Source of the DNA: Massilia sp. PAMC28688
GTDB taxonomy: Bacteria > Pseudomonadota > Gammaproteobacteria > Burkholderiales > Burkholderiaceae_D
NCBI RefSeq assembly: GCF_019443445.1
Contig: NZ_CP080378.1
Location: 930,001 to 994,000, forward strand
DNA length: 64,000 bases
Direction of reading: 5' to 3'
Translations under genes and position numbers: made by a program
In this document: one piece after another, positions 1 to 8,937 of the stretch
Layout: each line of letters begins with the position of its first letter
How positions within the stretch are numbered: the first letter of the stretch is position 1
Notes under the pieces: model-generated
The model's input: the letters and a program-made list of their open reading frames with translations, nothing else
What the model was told of the DNA's origin: nothing
The model's database searches: none

Positions 1-251
1 CGGAGCCGACCAAGGTGCTGGAAGCCGAACAGGTCACGCGCCTGCAGTCCGAAGGCCTGGAAAGCGCCCTGTCCAAGCTCGATGCCCGTTCGCGCCGCAT
101 CGTGGAAGCGCGCTGGCTGGCCAACGACGATGGTTCCGGTGCCACGCTGCACACGCTGGCTGAAGAGTTTGGCGTGTCGGCGGAACGGATTCGCCAGATT
201 GAATCGGCTGCTCTCAAGAAAATGAAGGGTGCGCTGTCGGCTTACATGTAA
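1..251 (+). CDS. rpoH: RNA polymerase sigma-32 factor, C-terminal fragment
   Basis: This is the last ~82 residues of a heat-shock sigma factor; the rest lies upstream of the window. The reading frame is open from base 3. Visible is sigma region 4.2: a stretch reading LDARSRRIVEARWL, then a helix-turn-helix ending FGVSAERIRQIESAALKKMK, which recognises the -35 element. The acidic DDGSGATLHTLAEEFGVS segment fits the RpoH subgroup better than RpoD. RpoH directs transcription of chaperone and protease genes after heat shock. The stop at 249-251 is followed closely by a strong intrinsic terminator, so the gene ends its own transcript. Family assignment is firm; the N-terminal part and the start cannot be seen. 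Confidence 0.93.
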   Translation, partial: EPTKVLEAEQVTRLQSEGLESALSKLDARSRRIVEARWLANDDGSGATLHTLAEEFGVSAERIRQIESAALKKMKGALSAYM

Positions 252-268
252 GCGGCCAACTCTGCCTC

Positions 269-308
269 AAAAAAAATGCCGCGCAGTTTGCACTGCGCGG
301 CATTTTTT
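269..308 (+). terminator. Rho-independent terminator of rpoH
   Basis: A perfect 10-bp inverted repeat (TGCCGCGCAG at 277-286, complement at 293-302) with a 6-nt loop is preceded by an A-run and followed by a T-run at 303-308. It therefore works in either direction, but it sits 18 bases after the rpoH stop and also just beyond the end of the minus-strand lipoprotein gene that stops at 331. Confidence 0.9.
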
Positions 309-330
309 ATGGGCGACAACCGGCGCTGAG

Positions 331-561
331 TTACCGGTTGTGCACTGCCGGCGGAACGCCCAGATCACGCGCACGCTTTTCGCGATTGACACGATCACCA
401 TCGCGCATGGCAATGGCGGCATCCGCGTGCTGCACCTGGCGTGCCGCTTCCGCATCCTGCGCCACTTTTCCGTCTGGTGACATTGCATTGTCAGAGGTGG
501 CGCAACCGGCAAGTCCGGCAAAAGACAGCAAGGTGATGAGGTAAGAAACATTCTTTTGCAT
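331..561 (-). CDS. Small lipoprotein, function unknown
   Basis: A 76-residue protein beginning with a basic/hydrophobic signal sequence and the lipobox LAGC near residue 20, so it should be processed by signal peptidase II and anchored in a membrane, probably the outer membrane. The mature part is charged, alanine-rich and likely helical, with repeated short A/D/R/Q segments. A GGAG motif lies six bases before the ATG at 561-559. It is convergent with rpoH and shares the terminator at 269-308. I do not recognise the family; no enzymatic motif is present. Confidence 0.75.
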   Translation of the reverse strand: MQKNVSYLITLLSFAGLAGCATSDNAMSPDGKVAQDAEAARQVQHADAAIAMRDGDRVNREKRARDLGVPPAVHNR

Positions 562-842
562 TCAATTCTCCAGTTCGTTTGTGATTTTTCTCTCCTTTGA
601 ATCAAACAACCAGGTTCGACCTACTTCGATGTCACACCTACCGGTGGGCAGTTCATCAATTCAGACGGCGACTGTCATACAAGAATATTCCACATCAAAT
701 AATATGCCAGCAATATGCCGGAGGTGGGCATCTTACGTTCACTTACAAATCGGCGACGACCTCACGCCAGGGCCGTGGCGCGCTACGCAATCTGTACTTT
801 TTGTCTATGATTGCTTTTTCGACTCATCCAAGGAGTGCGAAC
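562..842. other. Intergenic region between divergent lipoprotein genes
   Basis: This 281-base stretch lies between two divergent lipoprotein genes and is more AT-rich than its flanks, as expected for a promoter region serving both. No open frame with a credible start or protein family is present. An AAGGAGTG Shine-Dalgarno sequence at its right end belongs to the gene starting at 843. Confidence 0.5.
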
Positions 843-1247
843 ATGAAAGCCAACTTCCTGTATCCGATTGCCGCAGTGATGCTGGCGACCGGCTGCGCTG
901 CTGCCCCACCCAAGGAAATTCCCATGAACGCTACCATCAAGCTCCAGCCAACCCGTACCGCCGAGATTGGCGACAACGCCCGGCTGCGATTTGACGGTGT
1001 CGAAGACAGTCGCTGCCCGCCAGATGTCCAGTGCATCACTGCCGGCATGATCACTTACAAGTTCACGCTGACGGCCGACAATGGCACCGAGTCCTTCGCG
1101 CTCAACAAGGACAAGCCTTCTTACGACGCAACCACCGTCGCGGCGCGGGTCGCCCTCGGCCCGCTGGTGGAACCTGCTCCGCGTGCCACCACCGCGTCCA
1201 CCCCGCCACCGGTCCACACGGTGACGCTCAAAATCACCCGGCGCTAA
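843..1247 (+). CDS. Small lipoprotein, function unknown
   Basis: A 134-residue protein. The open frame extends back to 597, but the ATG at 843 follows a good AAGGAG sequence and starts a lipoprotein signal (hydrophobic core, lipobox ATGC, Cys18), so this start is preferred. The mature domain contains a Cys pair in the stretch SRCPPDVQCI that could form a disulfide, and a predicted beta-rich body ending in a threonine/valine strand. This Cys-pair pattern (V-x-D-S-R-C-P-x-D-V-x-C) occurs in small beta-sandwich periplasmic lipoproteins of unknown function. Sixteen bases separate it from ggt, so the two are probably co-transcribed. Confidence 0.8.
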   Translation: MKANFLYPIAAVMLATGCAAAPPKEIPMNATIKLQPTRTAEIGDNARLRFDGVEDSRCPPDVQCITAGMITYKFTLTADNGTESFALNKDKPSYDATTVAARVALGPLVEPAPRATTASTPPPVHTVTLKITRR

Positions 1248-1263
1248 GCTACTCCGACCCATC

Positions 1264-3009
1264 ATGAGCAATAACGCGCCGCGTTACCTGGCCCTGGTCC
1301 TGTCACTGCTGATTGTCCTGCCCGCCGCCGCCAAGACCCCGGTGGCCACCGGCCGTGGCGGCGCGGTGGCCACCATCAGCGAACAAGCCTCGCAGTCGGC
1401 AATGACCATCCTGAACCAGGGCGGTAACGCGATTGACGCCGCCGTTGCCGCAGCTGCCACGCTGGGTGTGACCGACCCGTTCAGCTGTGGCATTGGCGGG
1501 GGTGGCTTCATGGTCATCTACCTGGCCAAGGACAAGCGGGCGGTCACCATCGACCACCGGGAAATGGCACCTGCCAGCACCACGCCGTCCCTGTTCATGG
1601 AAAATGGCAAGGAGATGGACTACACGGGCGCCATTGCCAGCGGCGCTGCCGTGGGCGTGCCGGGCACGGTGCGCGGCTGGCACGAAGCCCTCTCGCGCTA
1701 TGGCCGCATGTCGTTCAGCCAGGTGCTGGCCCCGGCGATCCGGGTCGCCAAGCAGGGCTTCAAGGTCAATGAAACTTTTCATCGTTTGAGCCGCGAAAAT
1801 GAAAGAAAATTTCAGCTCTTTGCGACCACGCGCAAGCTCTATCTGAAGGATGGCAAGGCACTGCCGGTCGGCACCGTCATCCGCAATCCCGACATGGCCA
1901 GGGCCTACGGCGAAATTGCCACGCGCGGCACCAAAGGCTTTTACACCGGTCCCATGGCGCGGGCCATCACGCAGGCAGTCAACCAGCCGCCCGCAGCAGC
2001 GGGAGTGAAGGTCCGGCCCGGCAATATGACGATGGCCGATCTGGCCAATTACGAAGCGCGCATCCGCGCCCCCATCCGCAGCACCTATCGCGGCCATGAC
2101 ATCATCGGCATGCCGCTGCCGTCAAGCGGCGGCGTGACCATTGCCGAAGCGCTCAACATTCTGGAAGCCTACGACCTCCAATCCCTGCCGCGCGCAAACG
2201 CCGAGCACTTGTACCTGGAAGCGAGCCGCCTGGCCTTTGCCGACCGCAACGCCTATCTGGCCGACCCGGAATTTGTCGATGCGCCCGTGGCCGGCCTGCT
2301 GAGCAAGGAGTACGCGACCAAGCGCCGCGCCCAGATGAGCACCAACCGCGCGGCGGGCAAGGTCGCGCCGGGCGACCCTTACCCGTTCCAGAACGACGCC
2401 AGTGTGCCGCTGCGGCCGCAGGCGGCAAGGCTGCAGGCAGAAAGCGCGCACACCACGCACCTGACAGTGTCGGACAAGGAAGGCAATGTGGTGGCCTACA
2501 CTTTCACCATCGAAGACTGGGGCGGCAGCGGCATCGTGGTGCCCGGTTACGGCTTTTTGCTCAATAACGAAATGACGGACTTCGACTTTGCCGGTCCCCA
2601 TCCCAACGTGCCGGAAGCGGCCAAGCGCCCGCGCAGCAGCATGGCGCCCACGATCGTGCTCAAGGATGGCAAGCCTGCGTTTACCATCGGCAGCCCGGGC
2701 GGCGCCACCATCATCACTACCGTGCTGCAGACAATCGTCAACCACATCGACTTCGGCATGCCCATGGAACGGGCGCTGCATGCGCCGCGCCTGTCACAGC
2801 GCAACGATGCGGTGACCGACACGGAAGCGGGCTACGTGGGCGGCGCGCACGCGAAAAACCTCGACAAGTTTGGTCACAAATGGGGGGCCAAGCCGGAAGA
2901 AATCGGCGCTGCCAATGCCATTGTGTTCCATAGCGACGGCAGCGTGACCGCCGTCAGTGAAGCGGCGCGCCACAGCGGCGGCAGCGCCCTGGTGCAGCGG
3001 CCGCGCTAG
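1264..3009 (+). CDS. ggt: Gamma-glutamyltranspeptidase precursor
   Basis: A 581-residue periplasmic enzyme that hydrolyses the gamma-glutamyl bond of glutathione or transfers the glutamyl group to amino acids and peptides. It has a Sec signal peptide (cleavage near residue 23, after PAAA). The precursor self-cleaves into large and small subunits at the motif HTTHLTV; by comparison with the E. coli enzyme, the first Thr (residue 397) becomes the N-terminal nucleophile. Conserved blocks GGNAIDAAVAA, GIGGGGFM, PSSGG and IGSPGG are all present, and the length matches the family. It follows the lipoprotein gene by 16 bases. A minus-strand terminator lies just beyond its end. Confidence 0.96.
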   Translation: MSNNAPRYLALVLSLLIVLPAAAKTPVATGRGGAVATISEQASQSAMTILNQGGNAIDAAVAAAATLGVTDPFSCGIGGGGFMVIYLAKDKRAVTIDHREMAPASTTPSLFMENGKEMDYTGAIASGAAVGVPGTVRGWHEALSRYGRMSFSQVLAPAIRVAKQGFKVNETFHRLSRENERKFQLFATTRKLYLKDGKALPVGTVIRNPDMARAYGEIATRGTKGFYTGPMARAITQAVNQPPAAAGVKVRPGNMTMADLANYEARIRAPIRSTYRGHDIIGMPLPSSGGVTIAEALNILEAYDLQSLPRANAEHLYLEASRLAFADRNAYLADPEFVDAPVAGLLSKEYATKRRAQMSTNRAAGKVAPGDPYPFQNDASVPLRPQAARLQAESAHTTHLTVSDKEGNVVAYTFTIEDWGGSGIVVPGYGFLLNNEMTDFDFAGPHPNVPEAAKRPRSSMAPTIVLKDGKPAFTIGSPGGATIITTVLQTIVNHIDFGMPMERALHAPRLSQRNDAVTDTEAGYVGGAHAKNLDKFGHKWGAKPEEIGAANAIVFHSDGSVTAVSEAARHSGGSALVQRPR

Positions 3010-3021
3010 TGCGCGCGGCAT

Positions 3022-3056
3022 AAAAAAACGCAGGCCCGTGTCACCGGTGCCTGCGC
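3022..3056 (-). terminator. Terminator of the ter-like operon
   Basis: Read on the minus strand, a 7-bp perfect stem (3029-3035 with 3049-3055) is followed by seven T residues (3028-3022). It lies 22 bases past the stop of the TerD-family gene that ends at 3078 and closes the minus-strand stress cluster. Confidence 0.8.
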
Positions 3057-3077
3057 TGTGCTGACGGAGCAATCTGA

Positions 3078-3659
3078 TTACAGATGCGCCTTGATCTGGC
3101 TGACCAGGTCTTCGATGGTGCGGCCGCTGCCGTTTTCGCCGATCGCGTGCATCTTCCATTCGCCATTGTGGCGATACACCTTGCTCATGATTTGCGCCGT
3201 GTGCGAACCCTGCACCGACAGGTCGTAGCGGGCGATTTCCTTGTTGTCGCTGGCATTGAGGATGCGGCAAAACGCATTTTGCACCTGCGCAAAGCTCTGG
3301 CCCGTGAAGCTGTTGACGGTAAACACCAGCGACTTGACGGTGGGCGGCACGCGCGACAGGTCGACAATGATCTGCTCGTCGTCGCCATCGCCGGCGCCGG
3401 TGCGGTTATCGCCCGTGTGGACCACGCTGCCATCCTTGCTCTTGAGCTGGCGGAACCATACGACGTCGACCGGGTTGTTGGCTTCATCGAACATGACGCA
3501 CGACGCGTCCAGGTCCACCGTTTCCGACTTGCTGCCAAAGCCGAACAGGCCCTTGGATTTCACGGCGTCCCAGCCCAGACCCATTGTTACCTTGGTCAGC
3601 GCGCCGCCGGCTTCCTTCTCGAGCGAGATCTTCTGCCCTTTGGATAAATTCACTGCCAT
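3078..3659 (-). CDS. TerD-family stress protein (TerZ-like)
   Basis: A 193-residue TerD-domain protein. The hallmark segments are all present: an N-terminal LSKGQKISL, GLGWD, the VDLDAS strand, and the acidic block [15 protein letters not shown], which forms the calcium-binding site in characterised TerD proteins. TerD-family proteins are cytosolic and linked to tellurite, phage and colicin resistance and to general membrane-stress responses; their biochemical role is unsettled. It is the last gene of a four-gene minus-strand operon, 15 bases after an AIM24-family gene. The longer loop between GLGWD and VDLDAS resembles TerZ rather than TerD/TerE, but the exact paralogue name is not secure. 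Confidence 0.9.
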   Translation of the reverse strand: MAVNLSKGQKISLEKEAGGALTKVTMGLGWDAVKSKGLFGFGSKSETVDLDASCVMFDEANNPVDVVWFRQLKSKDGSVVHTGDNRTGAGDGDDEQIIVDLSRVPPTVKSLVFTVNSFTGQSFAQVQNAFCRILNASDNKEIARYDLSVQGSHTAQIMSKVYRHNGEWKMHAIGENGSGRTIEDLVSQIKAHL

Positions 3660-3674
3660 GCCATCTCTCCTTGT

Positions 3675-4376
3675 TTAACGTGCCTGGGCGACCGATGCCA
3701 CCCACGCGCGGAATGATTCGCGATTGCGCGAACACACATACACTCTGCCACTGCCGGAAAACTTCAGCACCATGCCTTCGCCGCTGGTCTGGCTGTTGAT
3801 CAGGTTGCCGAGAAAGCCTCCGCTCTGGCCGGTCGTGATCGAAATGTCGTAGCGCAGCGTGCTGTCCCAGCACACCACGTGCGAATTGTCGATCGTAATA
3901 TCCTTGCCTGGCTCCACCACCAGTTCCGACATCGAGCCAAACCCCGATACCACCACCTGCCCGTTGCCGCTCGTTTCGGTGACAAAAAAGCCGCCACTGT
4001 TGGCAAACAGGGCATTCCCCAGGCTCTGGGTGCGCACCTTGAGGTCCACCTTCTGGCTGGCGGCAACAAACGCGCCGTCGGACAGGATGTACTGGCGCGC
4101 CCCGCACTCGATCACCTGCATGGCACCTGGCAAGGTAGGCGACAACAGGCAATCGCCGTCGCCGCGCACCGCTTCGATGTGCTGCTGGAAAAACGATTCG
4201 CCATTGGCGAAGCGGCGCATGATGGCGCTGCCGATACCGCCCTGCATCTTGCCCTTGAGGTCAAGATTGGACTCCATCATGACCATGGCGCCGGACTCGC
4301 AGTAAATTGTCTCGCCGCGCGTCATGGACACGTGCAGGAATGGATCAACATCGCCTGTAACTGTAAAAACTGGCAT
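3675..4376 (-). CDS. AIM24-family (TIGR00266-type) protein
   Basis: A 233-residue protein made of repeated beta-strand units with no signal peptide or membrane helix. Segments such as ETIYCESGAMVMMESNLDLKG and the glycine-rich GNALFANSGGFFVTE identify the AIM24/TIGR00266 family. Family members are homologues of yeast Aim24, form a double-stranded beta-helix, and often sit next to TerD genes in bacteria; their molecular function is unknown. Here it lies between two TerD-family genes on the same strand, so a joint role in the Ter-type stress response is inferred from context only. Confidence 0.88.
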   Translation of the reverse strand: MPVFTVTGDVDPFLHVSMTRGETIYCESGAMVMMESNLDLKGKMQGGIGSAIMRRFANGESFFQQHIEAVRGDGDCLLSPTLPGAMQVIECGARQYILSDGAFVAASQKVDLKVRTQSLGNALFANSGGFFVTETSGNGQVVVSGFGSMSELVVEPGKDITIDNSHVVCWDSTLRYDISITTGQSGGFLGNLINSQTSGEGMVLKFSGSGRVYVCSRNRESFRAWVASVAQAR

Positions 4377-4439
4377 GGAAACTCCTTTGATTCAAACGGC
4401 CGGCACCATACAGGGGCCGGCCCTGCTTACAGCGTCTGA

Positions 4440-5015
4440 TTACACATTCACGCCATAGTTCTTGGCCAGTGGGCCAAGACCGCCCTTGAAGCCCTGGCCG
4501 ATGGCCTTGAACTTCCAGTCGCCGCCGGCGCGGTAGACTTCGCCAAAGATCATGGCAGCTTCGGTCGAGCCGTCTTCCGACAGGTCGTAACGGGCCAGTT
4601 CGGTGTTGCCGGAGGCGTTGACGCAGCGGATAAAGGCCTTCGACACCATGCCGAAGTTCTGCTTGCGCGCTTCGGCATCGTGAATCGTCACGGCCACGAT
4701 CACCTTGTCCACGTCGGCCGGCACGGCGGCCAGGTCGATGGTGACGGTCTCGTCATCACCGTCGCCGGCACCGGTCAGGTTGTCGCCCGAGTGCACGACG
4801 GAACCGTCGGTCGACTTCAGGTTGTTATAGAAAACGAAGTCGGCATCGGAACGAACCTTGCCAGCTGCATTGACGAGAAATACCGCACCGTCGAGGTCAA
4901 ATGCGGCGCCGTCGGTGGCGCGGGTATCCCAGCCCAGGCCGACGATGATCTTGGTCAGGCCAGGTGCTTCTTTGCTCAGGTTGACGTTGCCGCCTTTTTG
5001 CAGACTGATTGCCAT
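4440..5015 (-). CDS. TerD-family stress protein (TerD/TerE-like)
   Basis: A 191-residue TerD-domain protein. It begins with [17 protein letters not shown] and has the [16 protein letters not shown] and [15 protein letters not shown] blocks; the last is the acidic Ca2+-binding loop of the family. The C-terminal [12 protein letters not shown] is typical of TerD/TerE. It shares obvious homology with the second TerD gene of the cluster, indicating an old duplication. It lies 90 bases downstream of the TerC-like membrane-protein gene, with a hairpin in the gap (5070-5099). Confidence 0.92.
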   Translation of the reverse strand: MAISLQKGGNVNLSKEAPGLTKIIVGLGWDTRATDGAAFDLDGAVFLVNAAGKVRSDADFVFYNNLKSTDGSVVHSGDNLTGAGDGDDETVTIDLAAVPADVDKVIVAVTIHDAEARKQNFGMVSKAFIRCVNASGNTELARYDLSEDGSTEAAMIFGEVYRAGGDWKFKAIGQGFKGGLGPLAKNYGVNV

Positions 5016-5069
5016 CTTGTATATCTCCTAGTGAAGTGAATGAAACCAAGGGAACTACGGTCCTGCATG

Positions 5070-5099
5070 CGCGGCAAAGCGGGCTTCCCCTTTGCCGCG
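5070..5099. other. Hairpin between TerC-like and TerD genes
   Basis: A perfect 10-bp inverted repeat (CGCGGCAAAG at 5070-5079, complement at 5090-5099) with a 10-nt loop lies in the 90-base gap between the TerC-like gene and the downstream TerD gene. No T-run follows on the minus strand, so it is more likely an RNA-processing or attenuation element than a full terminator. Confidence 0.45.
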
Positions 5100-5105
5100 G
5101 CTTCC

Positions 5106-6155
5106 TTACCCAGCAGCGAGCTTTTCTTTCTTGCGGTGCTGGAGCGACGACCACAGCGAGGCGACAATGAAGGCCACGCCGATCAGGCCGGTGAAGATTT
5201 CCGGGATGTGGTACTTCATGCTGGCAAGCATGATCACGGCCAGGATACCGATGGCATAGTGGGCGCCATGCTCGAGGTAGACATACTCGTCCAGCGTGCC
5301 CTGGCGCACCAGGTAGACCGTCATCGAACGCACGAACATGGCGCCAATGGCCAGGCCCAGCATGATGATCACGACATCGTTGGTGATGGCAAAGGCGCCA
5401 ATCACGCCGTCGAAGGAGAACGAGGCATCCAGCACTTCGAGGTACAGGAAGCCGCCGATACCGCCCTTTTTGACCATGTCACCTACATCTGGACCACCTG
5501 CGCCGTCGGAGTCCTTTTCGAGCAGGCCGGAGATCATGTCCACGCCCACGTACACCAGGATGCCCCACAGGCCAGCCATCAGCACCACCAGCTTGGTTGC
5601 CTCTGCCACCAGCGTCATGCTGAAAATGAGCGCAGCAATCGCCACCATGACCGAGATCGACGAGACCTTGCCCAGCGCGCCAAGCTTGCGCTCGACATTG
5701 CCCAGCCAGTGCATTTCCTTCTCTTCGTCGAGCAGGAAGTTGAGGAACACCAGCAGCAGGAACATGCCGCCGAAGGCCGCCACTTCCGCGTGGTGCGCAA
5801 TCAGGTGACCCGAAAAGGCCTTGGGATCGGTCAGTGCCAGATTCCATACCTCTGCCATGCCCAGGTCCGCGGCGACGGCCACAATGACGAGCGGGAATAC
5901 GAGACGCATACCGAACACGGCGATGATGATACCCAGACCGAGGAACAGTTTTTGCCAGAATTCGTCCCAGTTTTTCAGGACGGAGGCGTTGACGACAGCG
6001 TTATCGAAAGACAGCGAGACTTCCATGACTGACAGGATGGTGGCAATACCGAGCGCCGTCAGGGCGGCGGTCCAGCCACCGTGGGTGTAGCCCCAATAGC
6101 CTGCTGCTGCCAGGCAGACGATGGTGACCACAATAGACCACTTGAAATGCTTCAT
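5106..6155 (-). CDS. TerC-like integral membrane protein (DUF475)
   Basis: A polytopic inner-membrane protein of 349 residues with about nine hydrophobic segments. The motifs EVSLSFDNAVVNA (residues ~45-57) and EVLDASFSFDGVIGAFA (~230-245) are the paired acidic membrane motifs of the TerC/DUF475 superfamily, thought to take part in metal-ion (manganese) export or tellurite-complex assembly. An ATG six codons upstream (6173) is possible, but the sequence GGGGGAG lies at the correct distance before the ATG at 6155, so that start is preferred. It is the first gene of the cluster with the TerD and AIM24 genes, and it is divergent from the NhaR-like regulator. Confidence 0.9.
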   Translation of the reverse strand: MKHFKWSIVVTIVCLAAAGYWGYTHGGWTAALTALGIATILSVMEVSLSFDNAVVNASVLKNWDEFWQKLFLGLGIIIAVFGMRLVFPLVIVAVAADLGMAEVWNLALTDPKAFSGHLIAHHAEVAAFGGMFLLLVFLNFLLDEEKEMHWLGNVERKLGALGKVSSISVMVAIAALIFSMTLVAEATKLVVLMAGLWGILVYVGVDMISGLLEKDSDGAGGPDVGDMVKKGGIGGFLYLEVLDASFSFDGVIGAFAITNDVVIIMLGLAIGAMFVRSMTVYLVRQGTLDEYVYLEHGAHYAIGILAVIMLASMKYHIPEIFTGLIGVAFIVASLWSSLQHRKKEKLAAG

Positions 6156-6268
6156 ACGTAAAAACTCCCCCATTATTAATAAGCTATCCCGTAGTGTAGA
6201 CCGATCATCACAATTTAAAAATAGGAGATAATGAGAGCGTTACTTCGGAAAAACAGAAGAATTACCAC

Positions 6269-7177
6269 ATGAAACAGACTGGCATCAATTTTCGGCACCT
6301 TTATTTCTTCTGGGTAGTGGCCAAGGAAGGTGGTGTGACCCGTGCCGCCAGGCGCCTTGGCCTGGCAGTGCAGACAGTGAGCACCCAATTGCTGCAGCTG
6401 GAGCAGTCGATCGGCAAGGCCCTGTTCATGCAGCAGGGCCGCAACCTGCTGCTCACGGAAGCGGGGCGCCTCGCGCTCGGCTACGCGGACCAGATCTTCC
6501 TGCTGGGCGAGCAGATGCAGGAAGCACTGAGTGAAGCGGACAGCGTACGCACCCGACTGGCCGTGGGTATTTCCGATTCCCTGCCCAAACTCACCGCCTT
6601 TCGCCTGCTCGAGAGCACCATGAAGCTGCCCAAGCCGGTCCGGCTGGTGTGCTACGAAGACCAGTTCGAGGCGCTGCTGGCTGACCTGGCGCTGCACAAG
6701 CTGGACGTCGTGCTGACCGACCGCGCCGTGCGCTCCGGCACCACGCTGCGCGTGTTCAGCCATATGGTGTTTGAAAGCGGCACCATTGTGGTGGGCGCCC
6801 AGGCGCTGGCGCAGACCTACAGCGCGGGCTTTCCGGCCAGCCTGGACCGCGCCCCGTTCCTGCTACCGACCCGCAACAACGCCCTGCGCGGGCGCATCGA
6901 TGAATGGTTTGACATGCAGGCCGTGCGGCCCGACGTGGTGGGCGAATTCGAGGACAACGCCCTGCTCAACACCTTTGGGCGCCGCGGGGCTGGACTGTTC
7001 TTCGCGCCGGCCGCCCTGGAATGGGACTTGCGCGAACAATTCGGCACCTCCGTAGTAGGCCAGGTGCCGCAGGTGCGCGAGCAGGTGTATGCCATTTCCA
7101 ACGAGCGCAAGATCAAGCATCCGGCCGTCGAAGCGATTCTTTCCTCGGTGCATGAGGGTGTCTTCGCGCCCGCTTGA
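6269..7177 (+). CDS. LysR-family transcriptional regulator, NhaR-like
   Basis: A 302-residue LysR-type regulator. The N-terminus INFRHLYFFWVVAKEGG is the signature of the NhaR subgroup (E. coli NhaR activates the sodium/proton antiporter gene nhaA), followed by the winged helix-turn-helix to about residue 65 and a type-2 periplasmic-binding-like effector domain. The gene is divergent from the TerC-like gene (113 bases between the two start codons), so it may regulate that cluster as well as itself, or respond to sodium or another cation. Its real target cannot be read from the sequence: no antiporter gene is in the window. Confidence 0.85.
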   Translation: MKQTGINFRHLYFFWVVAKEGGVTRAARRLGLAVQTVSTQLLQLEQSIGKALFMQQGRNLLLTEAGRLALGYADQIFLLGEQMQEALSEADSVRTRLAVGISDSLPKLTAFRLLESTMKLPKPVRLVCYEDQFEALLADLALHKLDVVLTDRAVRSGTTLRVFSHMVFESGTIVVGAQALAQTYSAGFPASLDRAPFLLPTRNNALRGRIDEWFDMQAVRPDVVGEFEDNALLNTFGRRGAGLFFAPAALEWDLREQFGTSVVGQVPQVREQVYAISNERKIKHPAVEAILSSVHEGVFAPA

Positions 7178-7225
7178 TCTGTACAATGCATTTTCCGGCG
7201 CCGTTAGCCAATCGACACCACCTCT

Positions 7226-8566
7226 ATGCAAAATGCCTTATTAGTTCTGCTCGCCCTGTTCCTGGTCGTGCTGAATGGTTTTTTCGTTGCTGCCGAATTC
7301 GGCATTGTCAGCCTGCGCAAGACGCGCGTACGTGCCATTGCCAAGACCCAGGGTTTGCGCGGCCGCATCCTGGGCAAGGTCCACGGTGAACTGGACGCCT
7401 ACCTCTCGGCCTGCCAGCTCGGCATTACGCTGGCGTCGCTGGGACTGGGCTGGGTGGGCGAGCCGGCATTTGCCGGCATGATCGAGCCCGTGTTTCTGGC
7501 GCTGGGCATCGACAATGCCGCGCTGATGCACACGGTATCGTTCATCGTCGCCTTCAGCGTCATTTCGTTCCTGCATATTGTGGTGGGTGAGCTGGCGCCG
7601 AAATCGTGGGCCATCCGCAGTCCGGAAGTGGTGGGCCTGTGGACGGCGCCGCCCCTGTATGTGTTTTACTGGGCCATGTACCCGGCCATTTACCTGCTCA
7701 ATGGCAGCGCCAATGCCGTCCTGCGCATGGCGGGGCTGGCCGGACCTGGCGGGCATGACGCCCACTACTCGACCGAAGAACTCAAGCTGATCCTGCGCAC
7801 CAGCCAGCCCGGCGAGAAATTCACGCGCGACGAGCGCCACATCCTGGCCCAGTCGCTCGACTTCAGCCAACTGTCCGTGTCCGACCTGATGCGGCCGATC
7901 AATGAAGTGATCGCCCTGCACGCGAGCAAGTCGCTGGAAGAAAATTTGCAGACGGTGGTGCGCAACCGCTTCAGCCGCTACCCTTACTTTGATGTCAATG
8001 GCGAGGACGTGCTCGGCATCATCCACTTAAAGGATCTGTTCTTTGCGCAGCAGGCCGGGCGCCAGATCACCGACCTCACGCCATTTTTGCGGCCGGTGGA
8101 AACCATGTCGGCGCGCACCCCGGCGCAAACGATGTTCCGCCGCTTTCGCGACGGGGCCCCGCACTTTGCCCTGATCGGGGAAAAAGGCAAGCGCCCGGTG
8201 GGCTTCATCACGCTCGACAACCTGCTGGGCGCCATGGTGGGCGAGATCCGCGACGAATTCCGCCTGAACGAGAATGACTGGCTGCGCCAGCCGGACGGGA
8301 CCCTGATCGGCAAGGCCAGCCTGCCCATCTTCTCGCTCGAGCGCATTCTCGGGCTGGACATCGATAACGAAACGCTGGGGCTTGACGAAGTGGAATCGGT
8401 GGGCGGCCTGATCATGGTGAAACTGGGCGACATTCCCAAGCAGGGGCAGAAAATCGAGTTCCCCTACTTTGATATCGTGGTCAAGAAGATGAATGGGCCG
8501 CGGATTGTACTGGTGAAGGTGATTCCGCAGGCGCGCAAGGCGGGCGACCCGGACGAGCACGATTGA
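7226..8566 (+). CDS. CNNM/CBS-domain membrane protein (hemolysin-like, CorC/HlyC domain)
   Basis: A 446-residue inner-membrane protein in three parts: an N-terminal DUF21/CNNM transmembrane domain (~1-190, with the motif ACQLGITLASLGLGWVGEP), a pair of cytosolic CBS domains (~205-330, with RYPYFDVNGEDVLGIIHLKD) and a C-terminal CorC/HlyC domain (~345-435). CNNM proteins take part in magnesium or other divalent-cation efflux; older annotation calls them hemolysins without evidence of lysis. The length is normal. It begins 48 bases after the NhaR-like gene, but no functional coupling is evident. Confidence 0.9.
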   Translation: MQNALLVLLALFLVVLNGFFVAAEFGIVSLRKTRVRAIAKTQGLRGRILGKVHGELDAYLSACQLGITLASLGLGWVGEPAFAGMIEPVFLALGIDNAALMHTVSFIVAFSVISFLHIVVGELAPKSWAIRSPEVVGLWTAPPLYVFYWAMYPAIYLLNGSANAVLRMAGLAGPGGHDAHYSTEELKLILRTSQPGEKFTRDERHILAQSLDFSQLSVSDLMRPINEVIALHASKSLEENLQTVVRNRFSRYPYFDVNGEDVLGIIHLKDLFFAQQAGRQITDLTPFLRPVETMSARTPAQTMFRRFRDGAPHFALIGEKGKRPVGFITLDNLLGAMVGEIRDEFRLNENDWLRQPDGTLIGKASLPIFSLERILGLDIDNETLGLDEVESVGGLIMVKLGDIPKQGQKIEFPYFDIVVKKMNGPRIVLVKVIPQARKAGDPDEHD

Positions 8567-8617
8567 ATCTGGATAGCGGGGCGCCGTCAATATCCGTTCC
8601 CGCCGCAAACGCCCTCC

Positions 8618-8739
8618 AAATCAATTTCCCCACACCAGGGTCAGACCACTTAAAAGGGTCGAAATCAATTTCCCTACGCCAGGGTCAGACCACTTAAAGC
8701 GGCCGAAAATCAATTTCCCTACGCCAGGGTCTGACCACT
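8618..8739 (+). repeat. Three forward 44/45-nt repeat units
   Basis: The core CCAGGGTCAGACCACTTAAA occurs at 8635, 8679 and (with one change and a truncated end) 8724, so the period is 44 then 45. Each core is preceded by a semi-conserved AAATCAATTTCCCTACG-type linker. The third copy has TCTGACC in place of TCAGACC. The same unit recurs in reverse at 8938-9027 and forward at 23698-23819. Confidence 0.85.
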
Positions 8740-8937
8740 GGGCACGGCACGACCGGTCGCCGGGCCAGCCAGCCACACCGGGCGATATTCCACGATACTG
8801 CTGCAGGGATGAGGGGTGCTTGGCGGATATTCATCGCACAGGGTTGACAACGGGCTGCCGGCAAGCGTCGGTTGGCGAGCACCCGCGGCACTCTGCTTAC
8901 GACATTGATTACGCTGCTGACAGTCATGCTCTGGGAA

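Noticed and set aside
5040..6032. 330-residue plus-strand frame opposite the TerC-like gene
   Set aside because: Antisense shadow with His/Gln/Asp-rich low-complexity sequence.
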